64,000 bases of DNA from Homalodisca vitripennis (taxonomy: Eukaryota; Arthropoda; Insecta; Hemiptera; Cicadellidae): assembly GCF_021130785.1 (NCBI RefSeq), contig NW_025777978.1:60711-124710 (forward strand), written 5' to 3'. Each line of letters begins with the position of its first letter. The first letter of the stretch is position 1. Positions 1 to 14,540 of the stretch are shown in pieces. A program made the position numbers and the translations under genes. The notes beneath the pieces are model-generated. The model worked only from the letters and a program-made list of their open reading frames with translations, searched no databases and was not told where the DNA came from.

Positions 1-3000
1 GAAACAAAAGGCGCTGTATTCAAAGGAACTAAATTTATGGGTACGTTTTAAAAGGGAAAAGGGTGGAAAAGTTTATAATAAAATATTTACTATTTTGTAC
101 TGGGATAATAAAAAAAAATTTTTTTGTTTTTAAAATTTCATTTTTATTACTTCATAAAAAACAAAATTTAACAATTAATTTTGGTTTTTTTTAAATTCTC
201 ATGAAAATGGTCGGTTTTCTTTTACCCTTTTTAAAAGCTAAGGAAGATTTGTTTAAAAAGGTTAATTCGCTTTTTATTAGGTTATTTTCAAGTGTCCGCA
301 CTGTCTCTTTCGCCACGAGCTTTAGCGTTTAAAAAGTGTTCAACCCCCTTTTTTAAAAACCGGGGCGACAAAACCCTTTTAAAAAAAAAAGAAATCTAAT
401 CGAGCTATCAGAACGGCCCCGCTTTTCTTACCCAATATAAAACCCTTTTATGGGGTGATTAATAATATAAAACGAGGGCACTGGGAAAAAGGGAAACTTA
501 TCTCGAATAGTTAATTGATATCAAGGCTATTGGGTGGACATATTAGTGAGAAAATTTTTCATTGTTTACTCGAGAATTTGGGAAAAAAATAATTATTTGG
601 CAAAGGTTTTAAATTTTCTATTGTACAATAGGTTTAATTATCAAAAAATTTAAACTATAACATAAAGATTTAAAAATGCACGGCATAATGTTGGAGCTTT
701 AGGGGTATAAATACTTAAATTTTGTAATTGGGTTTTACGTTTATCGTAATAATATAAAAAATTTTTTAAGTGGACTTGTTTGTTTGTTTTGCTTTCTTTC
801 GTAAAAATTTCATTCCCATTTCTTTCTGAAAAATTTTTTTTGTACATTTTTTTCGATGGATAAATTCTTTTTTTCGAAAATCCTTATTTTGGTACGCCCA
901 CAAGTTTTTTAAAGCATGAAAAAAATTCCATCTTGGGTCACATGAATTTTTGTAATATTTAAAAGGTTTGTTAATCCCTTCGCGTAAACATTGTATTATG
1001 GGCCGGCCCCGCTATAAATTGAAAATTTTGGGTCGATACATTAATAATTATTAATTTTAAAACTTTCCCTATAAAAAAAAATCATAGGACACTTTCGTAT
1101 TACAAGTGATTTCAATAAGGGAAAACTTTGGAAAATTATCTAAATTTGTATGTCTTCTACTTTAAACTCAATTATAAACACGGGGAGCATTCAATAGTTT
1201 TTTAAACAAACCCTTTGAGTTTATCCTTTTAAATTTTATTTTGTATGTTCCCTTCTGTTAGAAACGCGTGTCTGATAAAAAAAAAAGGATCTTCAATATC
1301 GGGCCTGAAAAAAAACAAAAAAGCAATAGATTCAGAAATACAATCAAAAAGGGGCGCCCGTTTTTTTTTTTATTTTTACTGTATTTTTTTTTAGTGTTTA
1401 AATCCTCTTTTGGGAATTTTTACTGGGACAGTCGGGAATGTTACCTCAAGTACAAAACAAATTTTAGGATAGTGAAAAGATTTAAAAATTTTTGTTTTAT
1501 TTCAATTTTTTGGGGTTTTAATTTTACACTTTTTTAGGCCGTAAAATTAAGTTCATTTCTTTTTGTAATTAAAAATGACTGATGATGCTTTTTTTTTGCT
1601 TTTTTTAAACTTTTGTTGCTGGGCTGGTTTTAGGGGAGCGGGTTATTAGCCTGAATACGGTTTTTCCCCTTTTAAAATTTTTATTCTAATTACATTTAAA
1701 GGAAAGTTTTAAAAAGAAATTTCTAAGTCTACAGGGAAGATTCTGATTTTTTTAAACATTAAAAACCCCTTGTCAAAAAAAATTTTTTAAACATTTTTTT
1801 TTTGTCCATTTTACGGGTTAGATTTTTGCTGGCAGTAAAATCATTAACAAAAAGTATTTTACAGTATTTAAACCCGCTTTTAAATTTCATTTAAGTTTCG
1901 GCTGTAACCAAATTTTAAATTTTAATTTTTTTATATAATATATTATTCACAAAAGCTTTCCCTTTTTTCCTCTACATTTAACAGTATTTTATGAGATATT
2001 TTAAGATTTAAATTTTTTTAATTTTTTTTATGAGAAATCAAACAATTATTATAGAAGTTTCAAGAAAATTTAAAAAGTTTCTAATATATTTTAAAACAAA
2101 ACAAATTAAGATTTTTTTAAAAGAAGACAAAATATTAGATATGGCAAAAAAATTTTTTAAAAGTACAAAATTTTTTAAATTTTAATGATTTTTTTAAAAA
2201 ACATTCCCGGAGGAAGAATGGTTTAATTTTTGAAAATTAAAAAAAATTTAAGTGGATTATAGATTTTTTAAAAATTTGTTTAAACCCGTTTCTATTTGTT
2301 TTTTAATGTGTTTTTTAAACAGTTCCCGTATGATGTATGGGTTTTCAAATGTATTTTTTTCAAATTTTTCTTTGGAGCTATAACTTTTTTGTTCATAACT
2401 TTTATTTTTACATTTTTTCAAAAAAAATTTTTTTTTAATTTTTTTGTTTTTTAACTAATTGTTCAAATTTTTTTATATTTCAATACCATACCTTTTTTTT
2501 AAAAAATTTCCTTAAATTTTCTAAGGGGTTTTTAAGTGAAAATTTTTATAATTTTAAATTTGATCGTTTTTAAATTTAAATTTCCCAAAATTTTAATATT
2601 TTATAAATAATTATTTTTCAATTCCTTTTTTTTCTAGTTTTTTAGTTATTGTTGTTATTTGGGGTCCCCCAATGATTTGGGCTATTTAAATATATTTTAT
2701 ATATTTTTATTATTATTATATTATTTTTTGGGTTAAAAAACTCAAAAAAGAAATTTTATAATTTTGACAAGAAAATTTTCAAAATAGCACGGAAAAAAGA
2801 TTTCATATAAAAGGGAAATTATTTTTAAACGTTATAAATTGTAATATGCAAGAGTGATTTTAAAACCCTTTTAAAAGAAAAAAGGGAAAAGATTTTATTC
2901 CCTAACTTTTCTTTAAATTAAATGTTTTATTTACTTAATTTTAAAAGTTGTATTTTACTCGAATTTTAAAAATTTTTTTAAAAATTTTCCTATTTTTTAG

Positions 3001-5900
3001 AAAGTTTACATGAAAAATTTATAGTTAAAATTTCAAGACTGTAAGAAGTAAAATGATTTTAAAAAAGAAAAAGAATTAAGTTTTAAGTTTAGATAAAAAA
3101 GAGGATTTAAAATTTGGGTTTTTTTAAATTTAAGATTTTAAAGTTATTTGGTTTTTTACATTTTTGGGGGAAATTTTTTATGGTTTAAAAATATGAAAAA
3201 AATGTTTAAGGGAAAGTTGATTAAAAATTTTTAATTGTTTTGTAAAAAGAATTATATATTTAAAAAAAAAATTTAAAATTTTAAAAAGCCTTTTTTTTTT
3301 TTTATTAAGATACTAAAAAACTGTTTGTTTTTGAATTTAAAAAGGAATTTTTTTATGACAAACTCTTATCGTATTCTTCAATATCGTTTATGATCACGTC
3401 AAAATTTAACTCTGCCAAAACAAATTCAAAGGTTTTTTAACTATCGTGCTGATGGCCCCTACGGGAAAATCCATTTTGAATTGGCATACAAAACCCAAAA
3501 AAAAATGTTAAAAGATTAAGCTTTTTTTTTTTTAATTGTCTAAATATTTATTTAAATATTGAGAATTTTGATAGTAAAATCGTTACTTTTAATTTTTAAG
3601 TTGGTTTTTTTAAAGGTTTTAAATTTTTTGTCTCCTTTTTAAAACAGTCAGTTTATTATTTGTGATGGTGTTTACTGTATTTTATTTTTTAAATTTTTTT
3701 GTACTGTAAGTTCTTTTAGAATTTTCCCTATATTTTTATCTTTCTTATTTATATGGAGTGGATTTTTAACGGGGGGGTTGTTTGGTATGTTTTTTAAAAA
3801 TATAATGTGGGGAAAACTTTAAAAAAAGGCACCCCCAAGCGCTGTCTAGGGGGGCTATTTTCCGAACATCCAAAACCCTCAAGATAAAATTAAAGTTAGT
3901 ATATTCTGAAATTTTTTTATATTTTAACGTTTATGAAATAAAATAATTCCCCTTTTAGCGAATCAAAAGTTTTGTTTAAGGGGTTTCATGACCCAAAAGA
4001 ATAAATTTATTTGAATTTAAATGTTTGTAATGTTTACAGAGGGTAGTCCCACAAAAAAAACCTTTTTTTTCACCTGACAACTTTTGGGTTTACAAAAAAA
4101 ATTTTATTTTTAATTTTTTAAATTTTTTTTGGGAATTTTATGTTTATAAATTTTTTATTTTTTTATAAAATATATATTTTTTATTTAATGACTTTATTCC
4201 CTAAAAATTTGTATTAAACCATTATAAATTTTTTAAAAATTAGTGAGTACTTCCAAAAGTTAGTACGAAGTATTTGCACGAACAACCCATAAAAATTTTA
4301 AATGTTTTTTTGCAAAAATGGACCTATTGCAGTTTTTGGGATATCAGGTTTTTAAAATGCCATTTATCTAATTTTCTTTTAAATTTGTTTATAATTAATT
4401 TTAAATGGGTTTAACTAACTCATTTTTTTACACCCTGTAATAAAATTAAAAAATGTAACAATTTTACCCTTTTTTTTAGGGAAAAATTTCCTAAAAACTT
4501 AAAACGTTTTTTTTCACTATGCGGGAAAATATTTTTTTTTAAATTTGCAAGTTTTTCCTTTTTAAAAAATCTTTTTGCTAGACAATCTATGCTATACTGT
4601 AGCAGTAATTGTTAGACTATTTATTTTAAAAAACGTTTCCGTTTGACTTATATTTTTCCTAAAAAAGTTTTATGTTAGAAAATTTAAAAATAGGTTAGGA
4701 GAAAAAAAATTTTTGCTAGTTTCACTTAAACTAAGTCGTAATTTTTTGGATGAAAGGCCCTAAAACCTAAAGTTTAAATAATTTTAACCCGGTTTTTATT
4801 AATTTTTTTCTTAAATTCTTTTTAAATACGAAATTAAAATTTTGCTTTAAAACATTCATTTCAAAACCCTTAAAAGATAAACAAAGGAATATTTTGGGTT
4901 TTCGGGGGGTTTCAATGTGCTTTTCGTTCAGTGCCCAACTTTTTCTTAATTTAGGCGAGTTATTAATCACTTTTAAAAATTTGGGTTTTTTTAATAAAAC
5001 CCTTGTTTTTGTAAAAAAGAACAAAATGGAAATTTCCCTTTCCGAAATACTTTTAACTTATGTTTTTCATCGATTTCCAAAAGCAAAACCGGGGGCAAAA
5101 TGGTAAGTTGTTTTTAAGTATGTTTTGTATTGTAAATATTTTCATTAATAGGGTAATCAATATTTATAATACGATTGTGGTTTTAAAATTTTTTCCCCCT
5201 AACACCACAAGGGCCCCCTAATAAAAAACCAAATTTTTTTAATTTTAATTATTTTATATTGGAATTTAAAAATTCATTTCTTTTTAAAATTTAGATTTGG
5301 GGGGGAAATTACATTTCAAAACAATTTGATTCATACAAAATTTCAAGAAAAAAAATGACCGCAAGTTGACTTAGCTAGGTAAATTTTCTTTGGAATAGAG
5401 ATTGTTTCTTAGATGTGACGTATTATTGGAAATTACAGTGTTTTTTTATAGAGTAAAAGGGTTTTTTGCTTATTTGAAAACCCCACTTATATGATTATTA
5501 TGTACAAATAAGTGTAACTTGGGACAAAAAACCCGTTGAAGATTTTGTCCCGGAATATTTTGTTTCCAAACTGTCAGTTAAGTCTTTTAAAAAAAGTTTT
5601 TCTATTAAAATGCAACTTTTACAAAACGAAAGTCTTTTGGGAAAAGGGCGAAAAAAAAATACAAAAAAAAAATGTATTTACAGTTTTTTTCCAAAAAATA
5701 TTTTTTTTGTTTAAATGACAAGATGAAACCCAAAGCATTCAAAATATTTTTGTGAGAATTTTTTTATTTTTTTTTTTTTATTTCTTAATTTAAAAAAATT
5801 TTTTGAGCAAATTAATTTTATTGTAAAATTTCATGAAAAAAAATGCAAAAATATGTTCATTTGGAAAAAATTTGGAAAAAGTGTGTTTTTTAAAAAAAAT
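1..5900. other. Low-quality AT homopolymer sequence, no supportable gene
   Basis: The sequence is dominated by runs of three to ten identical bases, mainly A and T, with few mixed-sequence words. Reading frames are short and translate to Lys/Phe/Asn-rich strings, which is what A and T runs give by chance. Short patches look less distorted, for example about 3,360-3,490. I see no splice-bounded exon, RNA gene or repeat structure that can be trusted. The most likely reading is an uncorrected long-read or failed consensus segment of an AT-rich arthropod genome. Confidence 0.75.
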
Positions 5901-8900
5901 TTTTGTTTGGAATTTTAAAAAATTCTTTCAATTGGGCGGTTTGGTTTTTTTGTTAATTTTTTGGGGGTTTAAAGTTGGGGGTTTTTTTTAATCCTAGGCG
6001 CTTAAAGAGTTTTTAAATGGCATTTTTTTTTTTCTTTTTAAAAATTTCTTGCTGGGGGGATTTCTTAATTTCTTTTGGGTTTCGTGGGAATTAGAAAGGG
6101 AGGGGTTCTAAAGGGGGGGGTTGGAGTGGAAAAGGGGAAACAAGGGGGAAAGGGAAGGGGGTAAAGGGGGAAAAATTATAGGGGGAAAAACCTTTGTTGG
6201 GGAAGTAGGAAATTGAAGGGGAAAAAATTTTTGGGGGAAAGGGCCAAAAGGGGTTTGGGTGGTTAGTTCTGGGTGTAAAATGCATAAGGAGGCAAAAAAA
6301 AAGAATAAATTAATTAAATTTTTTTTTTTTGGGGGGCGGGGGGTTTAAGGGGGGGGTGGGGTTTTTGGGTTGGTTTGGGTTTTCCCTTGGGAAACCTGGG
6401 GGGTTTTGGGGGGGGTTGGGGGTTGGGGGGGAATTATAAGGGTTTTAAGGGTTAATTGGGAAAATTTTTTTTTTTATTTTTTTTTGATTTTGGTTATGTT
6501 AGTGGGGTTTTTGGGGGGAGTTTAAACCCCTTTTTAAATGGGAAAAATTTTTTTGTTTTGCGTTTTGGGTTTTTTAAATATTTTGTTATTTTAAATTTGT
6601 TTTTAATATGGGGGTTTATTTTTTTTTTTGGTCCGGTTTTAAAATTTTAATTTGGGTTTTTTTTTACCCCTTTTAAAAAGTAAATTGTTTTTTTTTTTGG
6701 TAATTAAATTTTTTTAAAGTAAAAAATTTTTTTGGGAATTTTTTATTTGATTTTTAAAATTTTTTTGGTTTTCTTGTTGGTTTAAATTTTTTTTTCCAAA
6801 ATTTTTGGGGGAAGGGTTTTAAAAATTTTTTTCCCCTTTTTTTTAAAATTTATTTTTTTTTATTGGAAATTTAAAATTTCTTTAACGGGGGTTACCCTTT
6901 AAAGGAACCCAAGGGGGATAAAAATATAGGAAACTAAAATGTGGGCGGCTATCCCCCTGGGGGTAAAAACCCTTACGGGGGGAAAAATTTTAAATTGGGG
7001 GGAAAAAAGGGCTTTGGAAAGGGGGGGACGGGGGGGGGGGGGAAATTTGGGGGGGTTAGAATTGTAAGAGGAAATGATTGGGGGGGACAAAAACCCCGGG
7101 CAAGGTTTTTCTGAATAGACTCCATGGGGGGAAAACAAAGGGAGGAACTGGGGGGTACAATTTGGAAAACACGGGTTCTAATTTTTTAAAGGGTTCGGGG
7201 GAGGGGGGGCCCGGGTAGGGGGGAAGGTTTTTTTCGGGGGGGGAAGGGGGTAGGGGGGGGGGTGTTTAATTATTTGCAAAAAGGAAAACCCCGGGCCACG
7301 AATTTGGTTTTATTCGATATTGGGGGGTTGGGGGAAGGGGGTTTTTTGTTAAAGGTTTTTTTTAAGAAGGAAAAATTTTCAAGGGGTAATTTTTTTTTTG
7401 GATAATTGGATTTTGTTCTTTTTTTTTTCAAAAATTAGGGGGGTTTTACACCTTTTAAAAAGGGGAAAAACTCTTTTAATTTTTGAATAATAGAAAAAGG
7501 GAAATTTCCATTTCCATAAATTTTTTTGGAACCCTTTTTGAAAGGCGTCGCCCCTTGGGGGAGCATTTATGAAATTTTGGGTAAAATAAGAATTTTATTT
7601 TTTGTTTAAAAAGTTTTCCCCAAAAATTTTAAAATTTTTTTCATTTTTAAAAATTTTAAAACACCAACCTTTTACATAAAAAAATAGAAAAAGGAAAACA
7701 TTTTTAAATATTTAAATTTAAAAATTTCAAATTTCCTCGAAATAATAAATTTTAAAATTTAAAATTAAAAAGGGGAATTTTAACTTTTTAAAATTTTTGA
7801 GAAAAAAAGGTTTGGGTTCCTTAAAGGGAGAAATTCCCGGAAAAAATAAAAAAGGGAATTCCCTTTGGTTTGGAGATTCATTGAGGGTTATTGGTAGATT
7901 TTTGTGGGGCCCTTTTTTAAAAGGGTTAAATTTATTTTAGATTTTCTTAGTGTTTCCCTATTGCTTTTGTGGGGCCTAAAAACCACCCGGGTTTTTTAGT
8001 TAAATTTTGGTTTTATAGTATTGGGGGAAAAAGATTGTTATTTGGTATTTTTGGAGGGTTTTTATTTTATTTTTTGTTGCGTGTTTTTTTCTTTGGTTTT
8101 AAAACCCTTTTGGAATTTAATTGTTTTGTTTGGTTTTTTTTAATTTTTGGGTTTTTAGGGTCATTGTTATTGTTCAATTTTTTTGTTTATGCGGGGGTGT
8201 TTTTTTGGGTTTTTTATGTTTTTCGTATATATTTTTTTTGGTTTTTTTGGTTTCTAAATAAGCTGGATTTAGGGGACCGGGAAGGGTAAAAGGAGGGAAA
8301 ATTGTGGAGAATTAAGGGGGGATTATTATGAATGGGCACAGTCCCTTTTGGGGGGAAAAGGGGGGGAAAAAATTAAAATTTTAGTTTTTGGGAAACGTTT
8401 GGGAAAACATGGGGGAAAAGGGGTATGGGGGGGCAAAAGGTTTTAAGGGGGGGGGAAAAAAACCAAATATTGGGGGGGGGTTATTAGGGGGTTTTGTTAA
8501 TTTTTATTTTTAGTTTTAGGGCCTTTTTTCTTTTTTCGCCTTTCTCGGTTTTGGGGGGAAAAAAAGGTCTTGGGAAGTTGGTAGTGTGCCCTTCTCTTAA
8601 AAAAGGGAAGGGGAAAAAAACCCCCCACCCAAAGGGGGGACCCCCCCGGGGGGTAAAAGGGAAGGGGGCGTGTGGGTATGTTTGGGAAAAACGGTAAGTG
8701 GGTACATTCCAACGAGTTTTTGGGGGCACAAAAGGGGAAAACCCCGGGTGGGGCGGGAAAGGAAAAACCCGGGGCCCAGGGAGGGGATTTTACGACCTAA
8801 GGGGGCCCTACGAAGGGGGGACGGGGGGGAAATTGGGGGGGGGGGAAAAATTAATAGGTTTTAAAAATCGAATTTTAAAAAAAATGGGGGGAAAAAATTT

Positions 8901-10270
8901 TTAAGGGGGGGGACCCTAGAAGGGGGGTCAAAATACCGGGGAAAAACGGGGGGGGGGGGAAAACTAGGGGGGGGAACCCAAATTTTTTGGGGCAATTTTT
9001 TAAAAAAAAAGGATTTGGGGGGGAAAAACAAAAATAAAAAAAGAAAGAGGGCAGAGACGCAAAAATGAGATAGGGAAAACGGGGACCACTTAGGTTAAGA
9101 AATGGGGAAAAGGGATCAATTTTTTTTTTGGGGTTAAAGGGGATTTCACTTAAAATTAACGGGAGAAACCGGGAATTTCAGGGGGGGAAGGGGAAAAAAA
9201 GGGGGGGGTTGGGGGAAAGCCAATAAATTTTTGGGGGGGTTTTTGGAAATTTTCCAAAAATTAAGAAAGGGGGGGTAAAGGGGGGAAAAAAAACAAGGTT
9301 TTAAAAGGGGGTGGGGAAGCCGAAACCCAGATAGGGGGGGCCAAAAAACTTTTTTTAAAAAAAAGGGGGGAAATTTAATTTAATCAGGGGAAGGGGGGGA
9401 ATTTAAAAGTGAAAAACCCTGAAAGCGCAACCCTGGGGGGGGTTATACCAAAGGGGTAAAATGGGGGGGTTGTGGGTTAAAAGGAACGAGGGGTTTTAGA
9501 AAGGACGGCTTGGGCCCTTGCAGGGAAAAAAGGGGGGGGCCCCTTGGGGGAAAACCCGGCCTTTTGGGGGGGGGTTTTTTGTTAAAAAGGGGGGGGAGGG
9601 TTTTTTACTTTGGGTGAATCGGAAATAAAATTTTTTAAGAAGCCAAGGGGGGGGGGCCGGGGAAACCTAAAGTTTTTTTTAAAATTTAAAACAAAACAAA
9701 GGGCCCCCTTATTCTTTATTTTTTCTTATAAACCAAATTTTGTGGGAAATTTTTTCCCTTTTTTGGGGCCTTTACCCCCCTTTTTCTTTTTTTTTTTTTT
9801 GGACCTCATTGTTGGGCATTTAAAAATTTTTTTGTTTTCCTTTGTTTTTTTTTTTTTCCATCTTGTTGTTTTACTTTGTTTATGTTTTTTTTTTCAATTT
9901 TTTTTTTTTTAAATTTTTTTTGTTTATTCCCCCCCTTGGCCCCTTTGGGGGTTTTTTTTATATTTGTTTTTGGGGAAAAGGCACTTTGCCCAGGCCCCCC
10001 TTTCCCCGGGGGGGCCCCTTGGGGGCAACATCCGCTAAAAGGGGGATTCTTCTACGGGGGGGGGGGAAAGGGTTTTGGGGGGGCCCCCTTGGGGGGGGGA
10101 TAAAAAAAAAAAAACGGGGGGCCACGGGGGGAATTTTGGGGAGTTGGGTTTTTTTGGGGAAAGGGTTTGGGGGGGGAAAAAGTGCCTTGGGGGGGGGGGC
10201 CCAATCCAAAAAACCCGGGGGGGTTAAAAATGGATCAGGCAATTTTGGGAAAGGAACTTAAGAGACCAGG
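5901..10270. other. G-run-rich low-quality block
   Basis: Runs of four to twelve G alternate with A and T runs on the plus strand, while long C runs are much rarer until about 9,960. Open frames here, such as the Gly-rich plus-strand frame around 9,842-10,261 and Pro-rich minus-strand frames around 8,484-8,729 and 9,958-10,242, are consequences of GGG/CCC runs and match no domain pattern. The strand bias of the runs suggests a base-calling or consensus artefact. No gene is supportable. Confidence 0.7.
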
Positions 10271-13200
10271 AAAGGGGGACACGTTTTGGCAAAAAAAAAG
10301 GTATAAAAATCTTGTCAAAAAAAGTGAAAAAATGTTAGAAAAAAGGAAAAACCTGGTTAAATTTTTTTTAAAATGGTTAAATTAATTTTAAAAAAAAAAA
10401 GTTATTTTAAACAAGTGTCTTGGAAAAAACCCAAAAGGGGTTTTTAAAACTTTGGCGGAAAAAAAGTTCCCGAAAAAAGAAAAATTTGTTTAAAATGTTT
10501 AAAGGCCTTTTTTCCCAAAAAGGAAAAAAAAAATTAAAATTTTATAATCTCAAAGGATTTAAAAAAAAGGGAGGGGCGACAATCCGGGGGGAACTCCCCA
10601 AAAAGGGGCCAAAAAATTGTTTTGGTTCGGGAAAAAAATTAGGTTACCCCGGTTTTTTAAAGGAAAGGGTTTTTAACCAAAAAAAAAGTTTAATAGTCAA
10701 AGCTAAGCCCGGAATGGAAAAAAACTGTTGCCAAAAATCTAAAAAAAAAATTAATAAGGGTTTTGGGGGTTTTCACCCGGAAAAATTCTTGGGTAAAATT
10801 TGGGGCAAAAAAAATTAAACCCTGTTTAAAATATTTGGAAAAAACACCCTTCCCAAAAAAATCGAAATTAAAACCCTAAAAAAACCGAGGAAAAAAGAAA
10901 CCCATCTTTTACTTTGGAATTAAATTTTTGGGGAATTTTTAAAATAAAAAAAGCCAATTGGGTTTTAGGGTTTTTCCCCTCCAGTTTGGGTTCTTTCCCT
11001 TATTTTTTAAGGATTTTTTAACGGAAAAGTTCAAGAAGGGATTTTGGGGCCCAAGGTTAAGGGCCCTGATGGGGAAAAAATCCTTGAGAGAAAAAAACCC
11101 AAAAGGTTTTACCCATAAAACCTAATAAATTTTTTTTAAAAACGTAAAATTTACCCAATTTTTTGTTGGGTTTTTTTCCCCACCAATGCATTTTAGAACA
11201 TGAAAAAATACAAAATTTTTAAATTGTTTATTTTAAAAATTTTTTTTATTTTAAAAAAATCTTCTTTTAAATTTCCTTTTTAATATAAACTTTTATAAAT
11301 ATAACCAAATTGGCTTTTTTTAGATTTTTCCTAATGCCAAAAATTTTAAATTTTTTGTTGAAAGGGAAAAAACTTAAGGGCCATAAACTTAATTTTTAAA
11401 AAAAATATTTTTTTGTATTTTAATATTTTTTAAATAGGGTTAAAAAATTTTGCAAAAGAATTTTTTTTAATGTTTTCAAAAGGATGACACAAATTTTGTG
11501 TGGAAAAATGTTCTATTTAAATTTTTAAATTTTTTAAAAACAAAAAGTTTATAAACCCTTTTTATTTTTTAAAAGAATTTTAATTTAAATTTGCCTTTAT
11601 TTTTAAAATTTTTTTTCTTTAAAATTTTAAATTTTTTAAATTAAAAAAAAGTTTTTATAAACCCAATTTTTTTTTTTTTTTAAAGCCAAAATACCTTTAA
11701 AAAAATTTCCCGTTTACAAACCCAACCAAAAAACAAAATTAGATTTCAAAATCCCTTTGGTATTAAGGTATTTTTTTTTTATAAAATTTTCGGGAAGAAC
11801 AAGGAAACTGGCGTCCGGACTGGAAAAAAATTCCCAAAAACCGGTTTTTGATTACCCAAGGGCCAAAAATTTTCCCCTTTTTTGGACGGGGAATTTTTTT
11901 TGGAAACCCCAAGAAATTTTTTTTGTTACTCCAAAAATTTTTAAAAGGTTTCCGGGGATTTTGGCGTTTATTCATTTTCGAAGGGTTTTTTTTCCCCTAA
12001 AATTTTTATCGATTTGGATTTGCCTGTTTTTTGCTTTTTAAAAATTTTGTTTTTGGAAGGAAAATTTAAAATAAATATTTTTTAATTTAAACAAAATTTT
12101 ACAAAACAATTTTTTACAAATTTCTAAAAAATGTTTTATATAATTTTTTAATTTAAAAAAATTTTCCCGTTTCCAAACCCGGCCAACACCTTATTTAAAC
12201 CCCCCTTTCAAAATTTCATTTTAAATAAAAAAAATAAAGGGTTTTTTTCGGATTTTAACTTTTTTTTCAAATGATTATAGTTTTAAAATTAAAAAGGAAA
12301 TCCCAAAAATTTTCCTGGAAAAAGGTTTTTTTTTAAATTTTATGAAATTAAAAAATTGGAACAAAAATTAAAAACAGGTGGTGGATGCAAAAGTTTTAAA
12401 ATTTTGTGGGAAAAATTCCACTTTTTTTTCCCAAAAGTCAGGAATTTCCAAAATTTTCAAGGGTTATTTTCCGGGAAAACAAAAATTTCGTTGGGAGACA
12501 AGGGGGGTTGCTTTAAAATGTTTACCCCTTTGGACATGTATACCTTTTAAAATTATAATTTCCCAAAAAAAATTCAATTTTTAAAACCGGTATTTTGGGG
12601 TCTTCCCTTTTTCCCCTTTATTAATTTAAAAATTTTTTTGGGTAACAATTTAAAGGGTTGTTTTGTAAAATTTGAAAATTTTTTTTTCTTGGAGCTTACA
12701 TAATTTAAATTTTAGGTTTTTTTTTATTTTGGTTTTAATGGGGAAATTTTTTTTTAAAAATTTTTATTTTTGCTTTTTTGTTAGTAAATTTTATTGGTTT
12801 TTTCGGAAAACCCTTTTAAAATTATTTATTTTTAAAAACGGTTTTTGGGTTTAGTGGTTTTTTTGCCCCGGTTGTTTTCAGGAATGAAAGGGAAAAACTT
12901 TCCCGCCGAAATAGGAAAAAAGTTTTTTCTTGGGTTTTTTTTACATTGTGGAAGGTTGTTTTTAAAGCATAGTTTAGAAATTAATTTTTTCCTTAAAGGG
13001 TTAAGTTATTTAAATTAACCCCTTTTTTTATTTCGGGCTTTATTCCCCAAAATTCACAAAGGGTTTAAATTGGGAAAAATGGTTTTTTAATAATTAAAAA
13101 CCCCCGGGTTTTTCAAAACCAATAAAAAAACCCTTCTGAACAAATGACTTTAATAAAAAAAATTTTTAATAATAAACCGGTATAATACATTCATATCTAC

Positions 13201-13830
13201 TTTTTTATTTAATTTTTTTAACAAATTTTTCAATTTTCCTTTTTATAAGAAATTTTTTAAATTTTTTTAAAAACATTTTTGGGATTTTTATTTTAGAAAT
13301 TTAAGATTTTTTTTTTTGTTTGGGCATTGAATTTAATTAAAATTAAAAGTTGGGGGAAAAAAAATTTTTTAATTTAAAAGAAAAAAATTAAAAGAAATTC
13401 TTAATTTTCTCTATGTTTAAAAAAAGGAAAAAAAACCATTTAAAAACCCTTGGGGAAATTTTTTTTTTCTTTTAAAAATTTAATTTATATTGGGGTTAAA
13501 AACAAAAAAAAACAATATGTACCATTATTAAAGTAATAACTTTTATATTTAAAAGTTTCTTTTTTATGCTAAAAATTTAAGAAAATTGGAAAAACCCCCT
13601 TTAATTTTTTACTTTCCCCCTTTTAAAATTTTTTTAACCCGGTTTTTAAATTTTTACTATTTAAGGGAAATGGGTTTTTAAATGACCAAAATTTTAATTT
13701 TTAAAAAATTTTTTTTATTAAAAATTTGTAATTACAATTTAAAAAAAAAAATGTACTTAAAATTATAATTCAACGATGGGTCTTTATTTTTTTGAAGTTT
13801 TTAAAAAAAATTGTAATTGGGGTGAAAACC
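10271..13830. other. Low-quality homopolymer sequence, no supportable gene
   Basis: Mixed A, T, G and C runs continue. The longest frames (10,420-10,818 and 11,757-12,041 plus) are Lys/Phe/Gly-rich and lack recognisable motifs or splice context. Nothing biological can be assigned. Confidence 0.7.
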
Positions 13831-14540
13831 CCTGTGATTTTACAAAGTAACATTTACTGGGACAACCATTGCAAATACCAACCCAATTTTGTAATGGTCA
13901 ACCCCCAAATTCCGCGTTACAAAAACCCGCTTGGTTTTCGTTTAATTTCCTTTCACCAACACCCATCCCTCCCTTCTTCCTAAACTATTTTTACCAAAAT
14001 TTAAAAACTTCTCCTAACCCCAAAAACTAACCCCTTTCCAATCACCAAAATTTAACTTCAATTTAACATTTTTAAAAAAACCCCCCTAATTTTAAAATTC
14101 TTTCCCCAAATTTTAAAACCAAAACCCCCAAAATTCCCACAATTCCCCCTTTTAAAAAACCCCAAAACAAATTCCTAAAAATTTTAACAAAATTTAAAAA
14201 ACAAAATTTTTTTTAACCCCACTCTTTTAATTTTTTTCTTTTATTTAAAAAATATTTTAAACCCCGTCATTTTTTAAAAAAACCTTTGATTAAAATTTTT
14301 CTTTTTAAATAAAATAACCTTAAAAAATTTTTTTTAAAATTTTTACCAAAAAACTTTACACTAAAACATCTTAATCAACAAACCCCAAACCACACAACAA
14401 CAACCACCCCAAAATTAAAATTAAATTTTTAATTATCCCCCCCAAAAAAAAAAATTTTAAAATTTTTAAAATTTTCTTAATCCTTTTATCCCCTTTTCCC
14501 CCCAAAAAATCCCAACCCCCCATATTAAAAGAAAAGTAAA
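13831..14540. other. C-run-rich low-quality block
   Basis: The plus strand switches to runs of C separated by A and T runs, with few G runs, the reverse of the 5.9-10.3 kb block. The beginning (13,840-13,980) is somewhat more mixed and holds a 63-codon open frame without recognised motifs. I cannot tell a real pyrimidine-rich sequence from consensus error. Confidence 0.6.

Noticed and set aside
8484..10261. Gly/Pro-rich open frames of 60-139 codons on both strands
   Set aside because: They arise from runs of G (Gly/Gly on plus, Pro/Pro on minus), have no domain motifs and lie in low-quality sequence.
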